From: JAXGXQ01 sp040772685
GTDB lineage: Bacteria; Bacillota; Clostridia; Saccharofermentanales; UBA5734
Direction: 5' to 3'
DNA length: 64,000 bases
Assembly: GCA_040772685.1 (NCBI GenBank)
Contig: JAXGXQ010000001.1
Coordinates: 186,001-250,000, forward strand
The notes beneath the pieces were generated by a model. That model was not told the origin of the DNA, ran no database searches, and saw only the letters and a list, made by a program, of their open reading frames with translations. Positions 42,203-50,846 of this stretch are shown piece after piece. The first letter of the stretch is position 1. Each line of letters starts with the position of its first letter. The position numbers and the translations under genes were made by a program.

Positions 42203-43450
42203 TTATTGCTTCTGAACCAGGACTTTTTTAAGGCGGGCAAAGCGGGGGAGGCCTTCTTCACGCGGCAGAGCTGTTTCGCCTTGAATCAGCGGCAGCGCGT
42301 AATCAATGAATTCCTGATTGACGTTATTGCCGGCCTCATTGATCCATTCGCGGGGGACAACACTTTCAGCGTTAGCAACCTCAGCCAGCGGAATCATCTT
42401 AATTTCGCATTTGTATTCTTTGCCGGGGGCACGGACAAAGCCAACCATATGGTCGCTCATGCCTTCAATTGCCTTTTGCACGGCAACTTGACCAGCCAGG
42501 TAGGCTTCTTCAATGTCTGTAGCGGAAGCAACGTGAGCTGCACAGCGCTGCATCAGTGAGAATTCAATACCGCGAACCTTGCAATTAAATTTATCTTTCA
42601 GGTAATTAGCGAGTACGGATGCGGCTCCACCCAGCTGTTTATGGCCGAAGGAGTCGACACTGACGTCGCCGACCAGCTCAGGAATAAATTTCCCTTCCTT
42701 GGTGGAAACGCCTTCAGAAACAACGACGACAACTTGCTTTTTCTCATCAAACACTTTGCGAACATCTTCGACGAGCAGATCGAGATCGAAATCAACTTCA
42801 GGCAGATAAATCAGGTCCGGACCTTTACCCTTGTAAGCGGCAAGCGCGGAAGCCGCGGCCAGCCAGCCGGCATGACGACCCATTGTTTCGATAACGCAGA
42901 TCATCGGGATGTCGTAAACATGCGCATCAGCATAGACTTCCATACAAGTGGTGGCTACATATTTGGCTGCAGACCCAAAACCCGGACAATGGTCGGTGCC
43001 AAAGAGATCGTTGTCGATCGTCTTGGGAACACCAAGGACGCGGCATTCATAGCCCTCCTGATGGAGGTATTTGGAAATTTTATTGCAGGTATCCATTGAG
43101 TCATTGCCGCCATTGTAGAAGAAATAACGGATATCATACTTGCGGAAAACTTCCAGAATGCGTTTATAATCGGTGTCGTCTTTGCTGAGGTCTGCCAATT
43201 TATAACGGCAGGAGCCCAGTTCAGAAGAAGGTGTGTATTTGAGCAGCTCCAGCTCCTTGGGATCTTCTTCGCTCATATCGTAGAATTCCTCGTTGAGAAT
43301 GCCAACGATACCGTGAGCAGCACCGAAAACACGATTGATAGTTCCTTTTTGCTTCAGGGCTTCGATTATTACGCCAGCTGCACTGGCATTGATTACCGAT
43401 GTCGGTCCGCCGGACTGACCGAAAATCAAGTTGCCTTTTAATTGAGTCAT
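42203..43450 (-). CDS. pfp: Pyrophosphate-dependent 6-phosphofructokinase
   Basis: 415 residues. PPi-PFK signatures: GQSGGPTSVINASAAG near the N-terminus, YNGGNDSMDTCNKIS and the substrate-phosphate loop GVPKTIDNDLFGTDH with the Lys typical of the PPi-using type. It interconverts fructose 6-phosphate and the 1,6-bisphosphate in glycolysis, saving ATP in anaerobes. AAGGAGGAAAG ribosome site. Monocistronic. Confidence 0.94.
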   Translation of the reverse strand: MTQLKGNLIFGQSGGPTSVINASAAGVIIEALKQKGTINRVFGAAHGIVGILNEEFYDMSEEDPKELELLKYTPSSELGSCRYKLADLSKDDTDYKRILEVFRKYDIRYFFYNGGNDSMDTCNKISKYLHQEGYECRVLGVPKTIDNDLFGTDHCPGFGSAAKYVATTCMEVYADAHVYDIPMICVIETMGRHAGWLAAASALAAYKGKGPDLIYLPEVDFDLDLLVEDVRKVFDEKKQVVVVVSEGVSTKEGKFIPELVGDVSVDSFGHKQLGGAASVLANYLKDKFNCKVRGIEFSLMQRCAAHVASATDIEEAYLAGQVAVQKAIEGMSDHMVGFVRAPGKEYKCEIKMIPLAEVANAESVVPREWINEAGNNVNQEFIDYALPLIQGETALPREEGLPRFARLKKVLVQKQ

Positions 43451-43591
43451 ATTCTTTCCTCCTTGAATTGGGTCTATACAATATTGCCGGTCAGCTTAAG
43501 CGCCTACCGATTTTCATACTTTAGAGAGTATAACATAGTGAAAATAGACTTAAAAGCATTCGTTGCTGCCAGTGTTGTTCGTCAGCATCCG

Positions 43592-43620
43592 TTGTTGAGC
43601 ACTTCTGAATGGGGTACAAT
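43592..43620 (+). promoter_or_regulatory. Promoter of the PP2C-like/SH3 gene
   Basis: TTGTTG (43592-43597), a 17-base spacer, TACAAT (43615-43620), 40 bases before the start codon. Confidence 0.7.
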
Positions 43621-43659
43621 ATTCATGTGTGTAATTTTAAATCTTGAAGGGATCGCTTA

Positions 43660-44859
43660 ATGATTCGCACCTCAGTTATTCTCAGCCCCAGGCAGAATCA
43701 AGAAGACCGCTTATATCTGCAGGCTAACGGCTTGCCATTAGATGTCGCGGGTGCCAGCCAGGCGTCTGTAACGACCAGCCATCGGCCGGTACAGCTGTAT
43801 ATGGCAACCCTTTACCCGCGAAGCCAGTCGGGGTCCAGTCTGACTACGCAAACAGGCATGCAGGGCTGGCAAATGCAGCGGATAATGGATCTGCTGGATC
43901 GCAAGGGTTCCGATGCCGTTGCCGGTTTATGCGCAGACGGTGAGATTGACTGTGTCTGGCTGGCGGCGATCGATGAACAGCGGCTCAATGCTGTTTTGAG
44001 GGAAGATTTCAAATTTTATCTGTTTCGTAATCAGGAACTACTTGAGATGCAGCCTGTCGGGCAGATCACAACTCCCAAGGAAGAGCTCAGGCAACACTAT
44101 CGGCTGGAGATTCAGCAAGACGATCAGATTCTGATTTTGCCCTCCGGCCTGATACCGGCTGCGCTGCATAACGAGGCTGAAGCTGTGCTTAACGGGATGC
44201 AGCAACTGCCGGATCGCTTGTCGAGCCTGATTATGCAGATGCGTTCCCGCGGTGTTACTGCACCTGCTAATGGCTGGCTTGCTTTACAGGCTTTATACGT
44301 CACGCCAAAATTCATACCTACTGACCGCTCAGGCTTTTCAGTGGGGTCTAGTCGAAAAAAGCAAAGCGATACCGCTAATGACCCCGGTTACTCCTTGCCT
44401 GTCATTGATGCTGAAAAATTTGCGGCAAATTCCCGCGCTGAAGCATCGGCAAAAAACAGCAGCAGGTTAATTAAGATTGTTGCTGCTGCATTAGTAGTAA
44501 TTATTCTTGCTGTGGCTGTTTTTCTCTTGCGTCCTGGCGACGATTCAGCGGTAACAACTGGCTCGAGCCTGCCTTCGGAGTCAACCACCAGCACAACAGT
44601 TCCGACCACACGGCGGACGACAACCACTACAACAATTGCCACAACAAAAACACGCCTGCCGTCCTATGTGATTGCCCGCCGGCTTAACCTGCGCAGCGAA
44701 GCCAGCACAACCGGCAAGTTAATCCGAACCCTGACTGTAGGTGACGTGCTTTACGTGCTTGAAAAGACAAATGAGGATTGGGTTAAGGTGGAAACTGAAG
44801 CGGGTGAAGAAGGTTTCGTCTATGCCGCTTATATCAGTGATGACAAGCCAAGCAGCTAA
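43660..44859 (+). CDS. Membrane protein: degenerate PP2C-like domain, one helix, extracellular SH3b domain
   Basis: 399 residues in three parts. The N-terminal about 220 look like a PPM/PP2C phosphatase fold (the phosphatase order: FKFYLFRNQELLEMQPVGQI then DDQILILPSGLIPAALHNEA), but the Asp-Gly metal site (normally SDG) reads PSG and other catalytic aspartates are not evident. It may be a pseudophosphatase that binds a kinase. One membrane helix follows at about residues 270-290 (IVAAALVVIILAVAVFLL), then a Thr-rich linker and an SH3b domain (residues about 335-395, VIARRLNLRSEASTTGKLIR) that would bind peptidoglycan outside. The PP2C call is moderate and inferred. Confidence 0.7.
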   Translation: MIRTSVILSPRQNQEDRLYLQANGLPLDVAGASQASVTTSHRPVQLYMATLYPRSQSGSSLTTQTGMQGWQMQRIMDLLDRKGSDAVAGLCADGEIDCVWLAAIDEQRLNAVLREDFKFYLFRNQELLEMQPVGQITTPKEELRQHYRLEIQQDDQILILPSGLIPAALHNEAEAVLNGMQQLPDRLSSLIMQMRSRGVTAPANGWLALQALYVTPKFIPTDRSGFSVGSSRKKQSDTANDPGYSLPVIDAEKFAANSRAEASAKNSSRLIKIVAAALVVIILAVAVFLLRPGDDSAVTTGSSLPSESTTSTTVPTTRRTTTTTTIATTKTRLPSYVIARRLNLRSEASTTGKLIRTLTVGDVLYVLEKTNEDWVKVETEAGEEGFVYAAYISDDKPSS

Positions 44860-44956
44860 TCAATTCATCGTTTTTACTGCGAAGCAGCAGAGCGTTTTCA
44901 CTCTGCAGTATTCAGCATTATGAGGACTAATTTCAATTCATGCCAAGGAGATCTTA

Positions 44957-45691
44957 ATGTCTATTGCTTTTGATTTACACACCCATACTTTAAATAGCGG
45001 GCATGCTTACAGCACACTCGAAGAACTTGCCGCCTATGTTTCGACTACGGAAATCAGCGGCTTCGCTGTTACCGACCATGGTCCCGCAATGCCCGGCGCA
45101 CCGGTAGACCTGTATTTTCTCAATCAACGCTCTTTGCCCCGCAAAATCAATGACGTTATTGTCTTGCGCGGCGCCGAAGTCAACATTTTGGATTTCAACG
45201 GTAAGGTTGATTTAAACAAGGGTGTATTGAAAAAACTGGATATTTGCATTGCCAGCTTTCATGTAAACACCCGAGCGCCCGGTACCTGCAGCGAACATAC
45301 AGCTGCCTGGGAAGCAGTTGTGCAAAACCCGCTGATCGATATTCTCGGCCACCCGGGACGGGGCGATTTTCAATTTGATTATGAACATATTGTCAGGATG
45401 TGCAAACAATATAACAAGATGATTGAAATCAATAACCATACTCTGGACCGGCCTCAGTACCATGATGATTGCATCAAAATAGCAAAAGCCTGTAAACAAT
45501 ATGGTGCATCAGTAATCATCAGCAGCGATGCGCATTTTTCCCGTCATGTAGGCCGTATTCTATTTGCTGAAGCCTTGCTTGCCGAAATCGACTTCCCTGA
45601 AGAACTGATTCTTAATCGCAGTAAGGGCAAGGTTATTGAATGGCTGAAGCTGCGCAAGCCGCATTTCGCAGCCGAATACGCAGAATTATAA
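44957..45691 (+). CDS. PHP-domain phosphoesterase (YcdX-like)
   Basis: 244 residues. The PHP metal motifs are present in order: FDLHTHTLNSGHAYSTLEE, VTDHGPAMPGAPVD, LGHPGRGDF and ISSDAHFSRHVGRI. It probably hydrolyses a phosphate monoester using three metals; YcdX-type enzymes act on small phosphates and the substrate here is unknown. AAGGAG lies before ATG 44957. Convergent with the MTHFR fusion gene. Confidence 0.88.
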   Translation: MSIAFDLHTHTLNSGHAYSTLEELAAYVSTTEISGFAVTDHGPAMPGAPVDLYFLNQRSLPRKINDVIVLRGAEVNILDFNGKVDLNKGVLKKLDICIASFHVNTRAPGTCSEHTAAWEAVVQNPLIDILGHPGRGDFQFDYEHIVRMCKQYNKMIEINNHTLDRPQYHDDCIKIAKACKQYGASVIISSDAHFSRHVGRILFAEALLAEIDFPEELILNRSKGKVIEWLKLRKPHFAAEYAEL

Positions 45692-45773
45692 TAATCCGGA
45701 TTATTGTAATCCGGTTCATTAAGCTGTCCGGTCAGCTTGTGAAAGTCTCTTTGTAGAATTTATCGCCCTTACT

Positions 45774-47648
45774 TTATAAAAGCCCGGCATCAGCTAACTG
45801 CAAGCTGAGCGAAACAGCGATGTCCGCCCTGTTAAAAGGACTAATCAGGTAGAAGCCATCCACATAATCAGCTACAGCCCGGGCTGCGACGAGTGTCGCC
45901 TCAATTCCGGCCGCGACTGCGGCTTCTTTAGCCATGTCGGGCTCAAAGCGGGCCAAAACCTCCGCCGGAATCCGAATGCCCGGCACCTCATTTGCCAGAT
46001 AATGAACATTACGGTAGCTGACCGGCGGCATTAAGCCGCATAAAACCTGCGCTCCCAGTTTACGCAAAGCGTCTAGAACGGGCGCTGCTTCCGGAGCGTA
46101 AACAGGCTGCGTCAAAAAGAAACTGGCGCCGGCTTCAATTTTGCGGGCGGCACGTTCCAACGCCCGCTCGGGAACCGGGACATTTGGGTCAAAAGCCGCA
46201 CCCAGCAACAACTCGTCACCGCTGAATAATTCGCGATTGAGTGTTGATGCCAGTTCCAGCAGGGAAATACTGTTCAGGTTGAAAACTGGTTTAATATAGC
46301 CGCGGTCCTGCTCTGGAACCGGGTCGCCTGTGATCAGCAAAACCTGGTGGATATTTTCGCTGTGTAAGGCGAGCAGGGAAGAGCGCAAGCTGTTGACGTT
46401 GCGGTCCCGGCAGCACAAGTGCGGCAAAACAGGCAAGCCGGTTTCACGCTGAATCCGGGCGCCTGCGACCACCGGGTCCAGACGTACTCGTGACAGCGGC
46501 GTGTCGGCGAGTGTCATCAAGTCAATGCTGTTAGCGCGCAGTACACGCGCAGCTTTTATTAAGGGTTCGAGCTGGCTGTCGCGTGGGGGATCCATTTCGC
46601 AGACAATAACTTTGCGCTCGCGTTTGAACGCAGTTGCCAGCGGGCGATTGCCCGGCCGTTGCCTGGCAGCAGTCTGGCTGCGTACTACCAACGGGGCAAA
46701 GCTGGGACGCGGCTGCTCGAGCGCCAGCCCCAAAGCCTTGATGTGATCCGGCGTCGTACCGCAGCAGCCGCCGATTACAGCGGTGCTGCCTCTGGCTAAC
46801 AAAATAGCAGACTGGGCGAAATATTCCGGAGTGGCGGCAAACACAGATTTTTGGTTTTCCAATGCGGGATAGCCGGCATTCGGCATCAGCCAGAGAGGTT
46901 TGTCGATGCCGCCGCAGCGTTCCAGCAGCTGAAGCATATGAACCGGGCCAACGCCGCAGTTCATGCCAACGATATCAATGTCAGGACAAGCTGCCAATTC
47001 GCCGAGCGCGAATTCCACCGACTGCCCTTTGCGGGTGAATCCATCGGGCGAGAAGGCCAGAGAAGCTGTAATCAGAGCATCCGGAACGCGCTCTCTTACC
47101 GCTGCTGCCAACCGGGGAAGCAGTTCTGTATCGGTAAAGGTTTCAAACAAAAAACATGTGGCGCCGCATTCAACAAAAGCGTCGATCAGGAGCGCGTATT
47201 CCTGCAGCGCTTCGGCGGATTCGAGCAGCGGATTGGGGCCAAGATCAGCCATGACAATGATCTGTCGGCTTGCGTCGGCCTCGTTGGCAACGATCATCGC
47301 GGTCTTGGCGGCCTCAGCGGCCTCAGTAGCCTCGGCAGCCTCAGCAGCTTCAACAGCCAGACGGTAGTTGGCCTTTACCAGTTCAACTGCATTTTTGCTG
47401 GAAATTTCGCACAAGGAGGGCTGCACGGCAAAGGTATTTGTACGCAAAATCCTTGCCCCGGCCCTCAGATAATCGCAATGGATGCGTCGGATGATATCGG
47501 GGTCTGTTAAGCCGGCTTGTTCACATTCGGAAGCTGGCCGCCCCGTCAACATTGTAAAGTAGGTTCCCATGGCGCCGTCCGCTAGCAAGGGCGTACCTGC
47601 CTGCAGATTTGTTTTGATTGCATCCAGATGCGGGTTATCTCGTTTCAT
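45774..47648 (-). CDS. Homocysteine S-methyltransferase fused to methylenetetrahydrofolate reductase (YitJ type)
   Basis: 624 residues. The N-terminal half has the zinc-binding cysteines in GMNCGVGPVHM and IGGCCGTTPDHI of a homocysteine methyltransferase. The C-terminal half (from about residue 325) is a MetF-type domain (KVIVCEMDPPRDSQ, HLCCRDRNVNSLRSSLLALH, LITGDPVP). The architecture matches B. subtilis YitJ, which produces methyl-THF and uses it for methionine synthesis. ATG 47648 follows GGAG; two upstream ATGs (47675, 47654) lack proper spacing. No S-box riboswitch was recognised upstream. Confidence 0.92.
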   Translation of the reverse strand: MKRDNPHLDAIKTNLQAGTPLLADGAMGTYFTMLTGRPASECEQAGLTDPDIIRRIHCDYLRAGARILRTNTFAVQPSLCEISSKNAVELVKANYRLAVEAAEAAEATEAAEAAKTAMIVANEADASRQIIVMADLGPNPLLESAEALQEYALLIDAFVECGATCFLFETFTDTELLPRLAAAVRERVPDALITASLAFSPDGFTRKGQSVEFALGELAACPDIDIVGMNCGVGPVHMLQLLERCGGIDKPLWLMPNAGYPALENQKSVFAATPEYFAQSAILLARGSTAVIGGCCGTTPDHIKALGLALEQPRPSFAPLVVRSQTAARQRPGNRPLATAFKRERKVIVCEMDPPRDSQLEPLIKAARVLRANSIDLMTLADTPLSRVRLDPVVAGARIQRETGLPVLPHLCCRDRNVNSLRSSLLALHSENIHQVLLITGDPVPEQDRGYIKPVFNLNSISLLELASTLNRELFSGDELLLGAAFDPNVPVPERALERAARKIEAGASFFLTQPVYAPEAAPVLDALRKLGAQVLCGLMPPVSYRNVHYLANEVPGIRIPAEVLARFEPDMAKEAAVAAGIEATLVAARAVADYVDGFYLISPFNRADIAVSLSLQLADAGLL

Positions 47649-47770
47649 GGGCATTACTCCATTCAAGTGTTGCAATTGATTATTTTAACGATACTATAGA
47701 GCGTTCCAACAATTCTAGCAATTAATCCATTGACGACGCTATCTTTTCAACTAAAAAAGTCCGGTTGTTC

Positions 47771-47800
47771 TTTACAAAACCATGAGCTATGGGGTAGAAT
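47771..47800 (+). promoter_or_regulatory. Promoter of the Gly-Arg tRNA pair
   Basis: TTTACA (47771-47776), an 18-base spacer, TAGAAT (47795-47800), 55 bases before tRNA-Gly. Confidence 0.7.
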
Positions 47801-47855
47801 CATTGGGCAGTCAAGGGTAACCGCAATTGCGTAAAAAAGCCGTCGTACTGAAGAC

Positions 47856-47929
47856 GCGGGTGTAGTTCAATGGCAGAACCTCAGCCTTCCAAGCTGATCG
47901 CGTGGGTTCGATTCCCATCACCCGCTCCA
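47856..47929 (+). tRNA. tRNA-Gly (anticodon TCC)
   Basis: 74-base cloverleaf: acceptor GCGGGTG/CACCCGC, anticodon stem TCAGC/GCTGA around CTTCCAA, T arm with GGTTCGATTCC, CCA encoded. Confidence 0.97.
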
Positions 47930-47970
47930 AAACTGCAAACGGCGGCAACATCCAATGAGCCGCCGCACAC

Positions 47971-48047
47971 GGGTCTATAGCTCAGTTGGATAGAGCAACA
48001 GCCTTCTAAGCTGTGGGTCGCAGGTTCGAGTCCTGCTAGGCTCGCCA
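47971..48047 (+). tRNA. tRNA-Arg (anticodon TCT)
   Basis: 77 bases: acceptor GGGTCTA/TAGGCTC with wobble pairs, anticodon stem ACAGC/GCTGT around CTTCTAA, T arm with GGTTCGAGTCC, CCA encoded. Forty-one bases behind tRNA-Gly. Confidence 0.96.
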
Positions 48048-48051
48048 AAAC

Positions 48052-48088
48052 AAAAGACTACGAAACGATTTTGATTTCGCAGTCTTTT
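48052..48088. terminator. Bidirectional terminator after tRNA-Arg
   Basis: AAAAGACT-A-CGAAA pairs with TTTCG-C-AGTCTTTT (one mismatch) followed by TTTTG. The minus-strand side is also T-rich, so it can end the convergent lic/YidC-type operon. Confidence 0.85.
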
Positions 48089-48140
48089 TTTGTTGCCTGG
48101 GAATAAGTTTTTCACGGACTTTCTGCTTAAATTGCTCTAA

Positions 48141-50846
48141 TCAGTCCGCCCGATTTGCCGATAGTACTTGATCCTTGGGGTAGAACGTCCAGTTCTCTGC
48201 CTTCCAGATATCGTCTTTTATGCTGGCCCAGGCGGAAGGCAAGAAAGTAGTGCCGTTGTTTTTGTCAGTCTGCCAGACTCGTGACAGGGTGATAAACTGT
48301 TCGTGACTGTACTTTTCTTCATTGGTAACCGCCTTTCCGGTGAAGGGATTCACCGGATTTTCGATCAGACCAGACAGAGCCAGAGTAGGTACATCAGCAT
48401 TCGTCATAAAGTCATTGGCCGTGCTGAACTTCTTGGCGTTGAAGTCTTTGACCATCAGCAGAGGATAGTAAGATTCCATGTCGATGGTACCTTTGCCAGG
48501 ATAAGGGAGAATCATTTCTTTGACCTGCTGCAGATCCCGGCCGTGATCCGAGGCAATAATAATGCGCGTATTATCATAGACCCCCGCTTTGCGCAGATCG
48601 TCAAACCACTGTCCCAACTGGAGCATCATGATCATGTTTACATGGTAGTGAGCCATTTGTTCGAAATTTTCTGTCTTTAATTCGCGTCCGGTTGTCTCGT
48701 TTTGAAAGCGCTGCGCGTTCGCGGTATCGTAATTTTTATTGTCTACATTCGGGGCCGGCTTGTATTCAGGCGCTTGTAATAACGTCTGCTCATGCGTGGT
48801 TTCGTTTGCTAAAAAGAGAAAGGTATTCTGCTCCTTCTCCGTGATCTTGGTCATCGTCGGTAAATTCAAGAGAACATTATAGGAATCCATAAAGGCTTTG
48901 CCGATGCCCTGAGCTTTGGACATGGACCAATGCGTCTGATTAGTAAAGTCGAATTCTACTTGTCCAGTTGGCAGTTGGCGGTAGTTGCCCTGTTCATAGA
49001 GCTGCGGCTGGAAATTTTGAGGCATGGTTTTCATCAAGCTGAAAAGAAAGAAATTGCGGTGGTTTTTGGACAGGCTTTTTGCATTTCCGTTCTCCTGATT
49101 GAACCAGCCTTTAGTGATATACGTTTTGATTTCCGGATAGTCCTGATATATTTTCAGATCCGGATACCATTGATAGTTGGCATAAGGCGGATCGCAGACA
49201 GTCACGTCAAAACCATTCTCGTCGAAAAGAACCGGCATCAGTTTCAGAGCCTCATTATGTTTATCCGCCAGTTTTTCGCTGCTGCGTTTATTCATCTCTA
49301 CCGGAGTATATTCATAGCCGCCCAAAAGAGGCGGCACGCCGAAGTTAGTTGAGTTACCGAAGGAGACCGTATTGGGATAATAGGTAAAGCCGGCGATCTG
49401 CTTGGCGAGCCCGGGCTTTTCGTTCAAGATATAAGGCAGCATGGAACCCAAAGCGCGGTCAAACATCAGGACAACGACATTTTTGCCCTTCTTGCTGAGA
49501 GTAAAATTCGGCTGTGATTTTGCTCCGGAAGCAAGGTTTGTCCTCGCAGCTAAATCAAGCTTATTCATCGAATTGTTGATCGTGACGAGATTAGTAACCG
49601 ACATAACACTGAGTGCAAGCGACGCGACAACCAAAAGACTTATAGTTCTCTTGCCGATCAGTTTAGGCAACAGGTACAGCACGACAGCAAGAAGCAACAT
49701 GACCAGCCAGTTGAGCAGCAATTGGCGCGTCTGGTAAAAGATGCCCTCTTCATACTGCAGGGTAGGCGAGATAATTCCCAGATTTTTGCCGAAGAACATG
49801 TAGTTCGCCAGAGCCGTTCCACTGAGGATGAAAAGCAGCCGGCCTGAAAAACGCTTGACCCGGTCAGTTGACAGCCGGTAAAACACCAACAGCCAAACGA
49901 GAAAAACACCGGCAGCAAGTAGAAAACTGGTCAACACAAAGAAGGCAGGATGTTCGAAATTGTTGATGTCGACATACTCTTGTGGTGACGCGGCGATATA
50001 GGTAGAGGGGATCAGGACCCCGATCAGAAGTGTCAGGAAAAGCGCTGAAGCCAGGAAGAGCGCGCGAGGCTTGGCTGCTGTTTGATTATGGCTTTTATTT
50101 CTGGCGAGCGGTGAGCCTCCTGAATTCACCCCGACTTTCTGTGTTGTATGTCTATTTATCCATTTTCTGGCCAAAGGATTAAATGTCAGTAAGTTTTTTA
50201 ACAGTGAAAAAAGGTTGTTGCAAGCCCAGTAAAGCAGCAGGGCTGAGGGGGAGGAATAAAGAAAAACAAGAAAAAAGACAGCCATGGCATAAAGTTGAAT
50301 TTTGCTCTGCAAACTGGCTTTTCTGGTATAGATGAGCGTCGATAAAACTGTGAAGACGGTCATCAGCAAAGGTAAGACATTTACCTGAAAGCCGGCGATC
50401 TTCAGCAGACCATCCGGGGCTGCCAGATTTGTGATGGCACCAAAACTTTTGCCCTCTAGCAACTTAAGGCTGGACAAAAACTGATAGGCTGCAATGAAAA
50501 AGGGGATCTCCAGAATCAGCGCGGCAGAGCCACGTAAAGCGTCCGTCTGCTTATAATTGTTTTGCCTGTAATAGGTTTGGAGCATCATCATCCGCTCTTT
50601 GCCGGTGAATGTTTTCTTGATGTGCCTGACGCCGTCCTGCAGTGAGTGCTCCTTATTCTGTACCTCCTGCTGAATTTTATCGGTCCGTCTGTAAAGAGGC
50701 AGCAACAGCAAATTCATGACCAGACTGAGGGCGATGATTGACCAGCCAGCGCTGCCCAGGTTTCCATAAGCGAGACCAAAGATCAGCTCAAACAGGAGCC
50801 GGATCGGCGCGAGAAAAAGAGTATCTAAAAATTTTCCAAAAGACAT
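48141..50846 (-). CDS. Fusion of a YidC/Oxa1-like insertase domain to an LtaS-like alkaline-phosphatase-superfamily domain
   Basis: 901 residues. Residues 1-about 225 follow YidC/Oxa1: GNLGSAGWSIIALSLVMNLLLLPLYRR, then ALRGSAALILEIPFFIAAYQFLSSL and FLYSSPSALLLYWACNNLFS. The groove arginine usual in this first helix appears to be Asn (SLVMN). About five further membrane helices occupy residues 265-430, as in LtaS. Residues about 450-870 are an extracellular AlkP/sulfatase-type domain: VVVLMFDRALGSMLPYIL, the presumed nucleophile region NSTNFGVPPLLGGYEYT and the metal site IIIASDHGRDL. Likely a phosphotransferase or hydrolase on cell-surface polymer (inference). Last gene of the licC operon; overlaps the glycerophosphotransferase by 22 bases. 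Confidence 0.88.
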   Translation of the reverse strand: MSFGKFLDTLFLAPIRLLFELIFGLAYGNLGSAGWSIIALSLVMNLLLLPLYRRTDKIQQEVQNKEHSLQDGVRHIKKTFTGKERMMMLQTYYRQNNYKQTDALRGSAALILEIPFFIAAYQFLSSLKLLEGKSFGAITNLAAPDGLLKIAGFQVNVLPLLMTVFTVLSTLIYTRKASLQSKIQLYAMAVFFLVFLYSSPSALLLYWACNNLFSLLKNLLTFNPLARKWINRHTTQKVGVNSGGSPLARNKSHNQTAAKPRALFLASALFLTLLIGVLIPSTYIAASPQEYVDINNFEHPAFFVLTSFLLAAGVFLVWLLVFYRLSTDRVKRFSGRLLFILSGTALANYMFFGKNLGIISPTLQYEEGIFYQTRQLLLNWLVMLLLAVVLYLLPKLIGKRTISLLVVASLALSVMSVTNLVTINNSMNKLDLAARTNLASGAKSQPNFTLSKKGKNVVVLMFDRALGSMLPYILNEKPGLAKQIAGFTYYPNTVSFGNSTNFGVPPLLGGYEYTPVEMNKRSSEKLADKHNEALKLMPVLFDENGFDVTVCDPPYANYQWYPDLKIYQDYPEIKTYITKGWFNQENGNAKSLSKNHRNFFLFSLMKTMPQNFQPQLYEQGNYRQLPTGQVEFDFTNQTHWSMSKAQGIGKAFMDSYNVLLNLPTMTKITEKEQNTFLFLANETTHEQTLLQAPEYKPAPNVDNKNYDTANAQRFQNETTGRELKTENFEQMAHYHVNMIMMLQLGQWFDDLRKAGVYDNTRIIIASDHGRDLQQVKEMILPYPGKGTIDMESYYPLLMVKDFNAKKFSTANDFMTNADVPTLALSGLIENPVNPFTGKAVTNEEKYSHEQFITLSRVWQTDKNNGTTFLPSAWASIKDDIWKAENWTFYPKDQVLSANRAD

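Noticed and set aside
45774..47855. S-box riboswitch upstream of the methionine-related fusion gene
   Set aside because: The short upstream stretch lacks the conserved S-box core elements.
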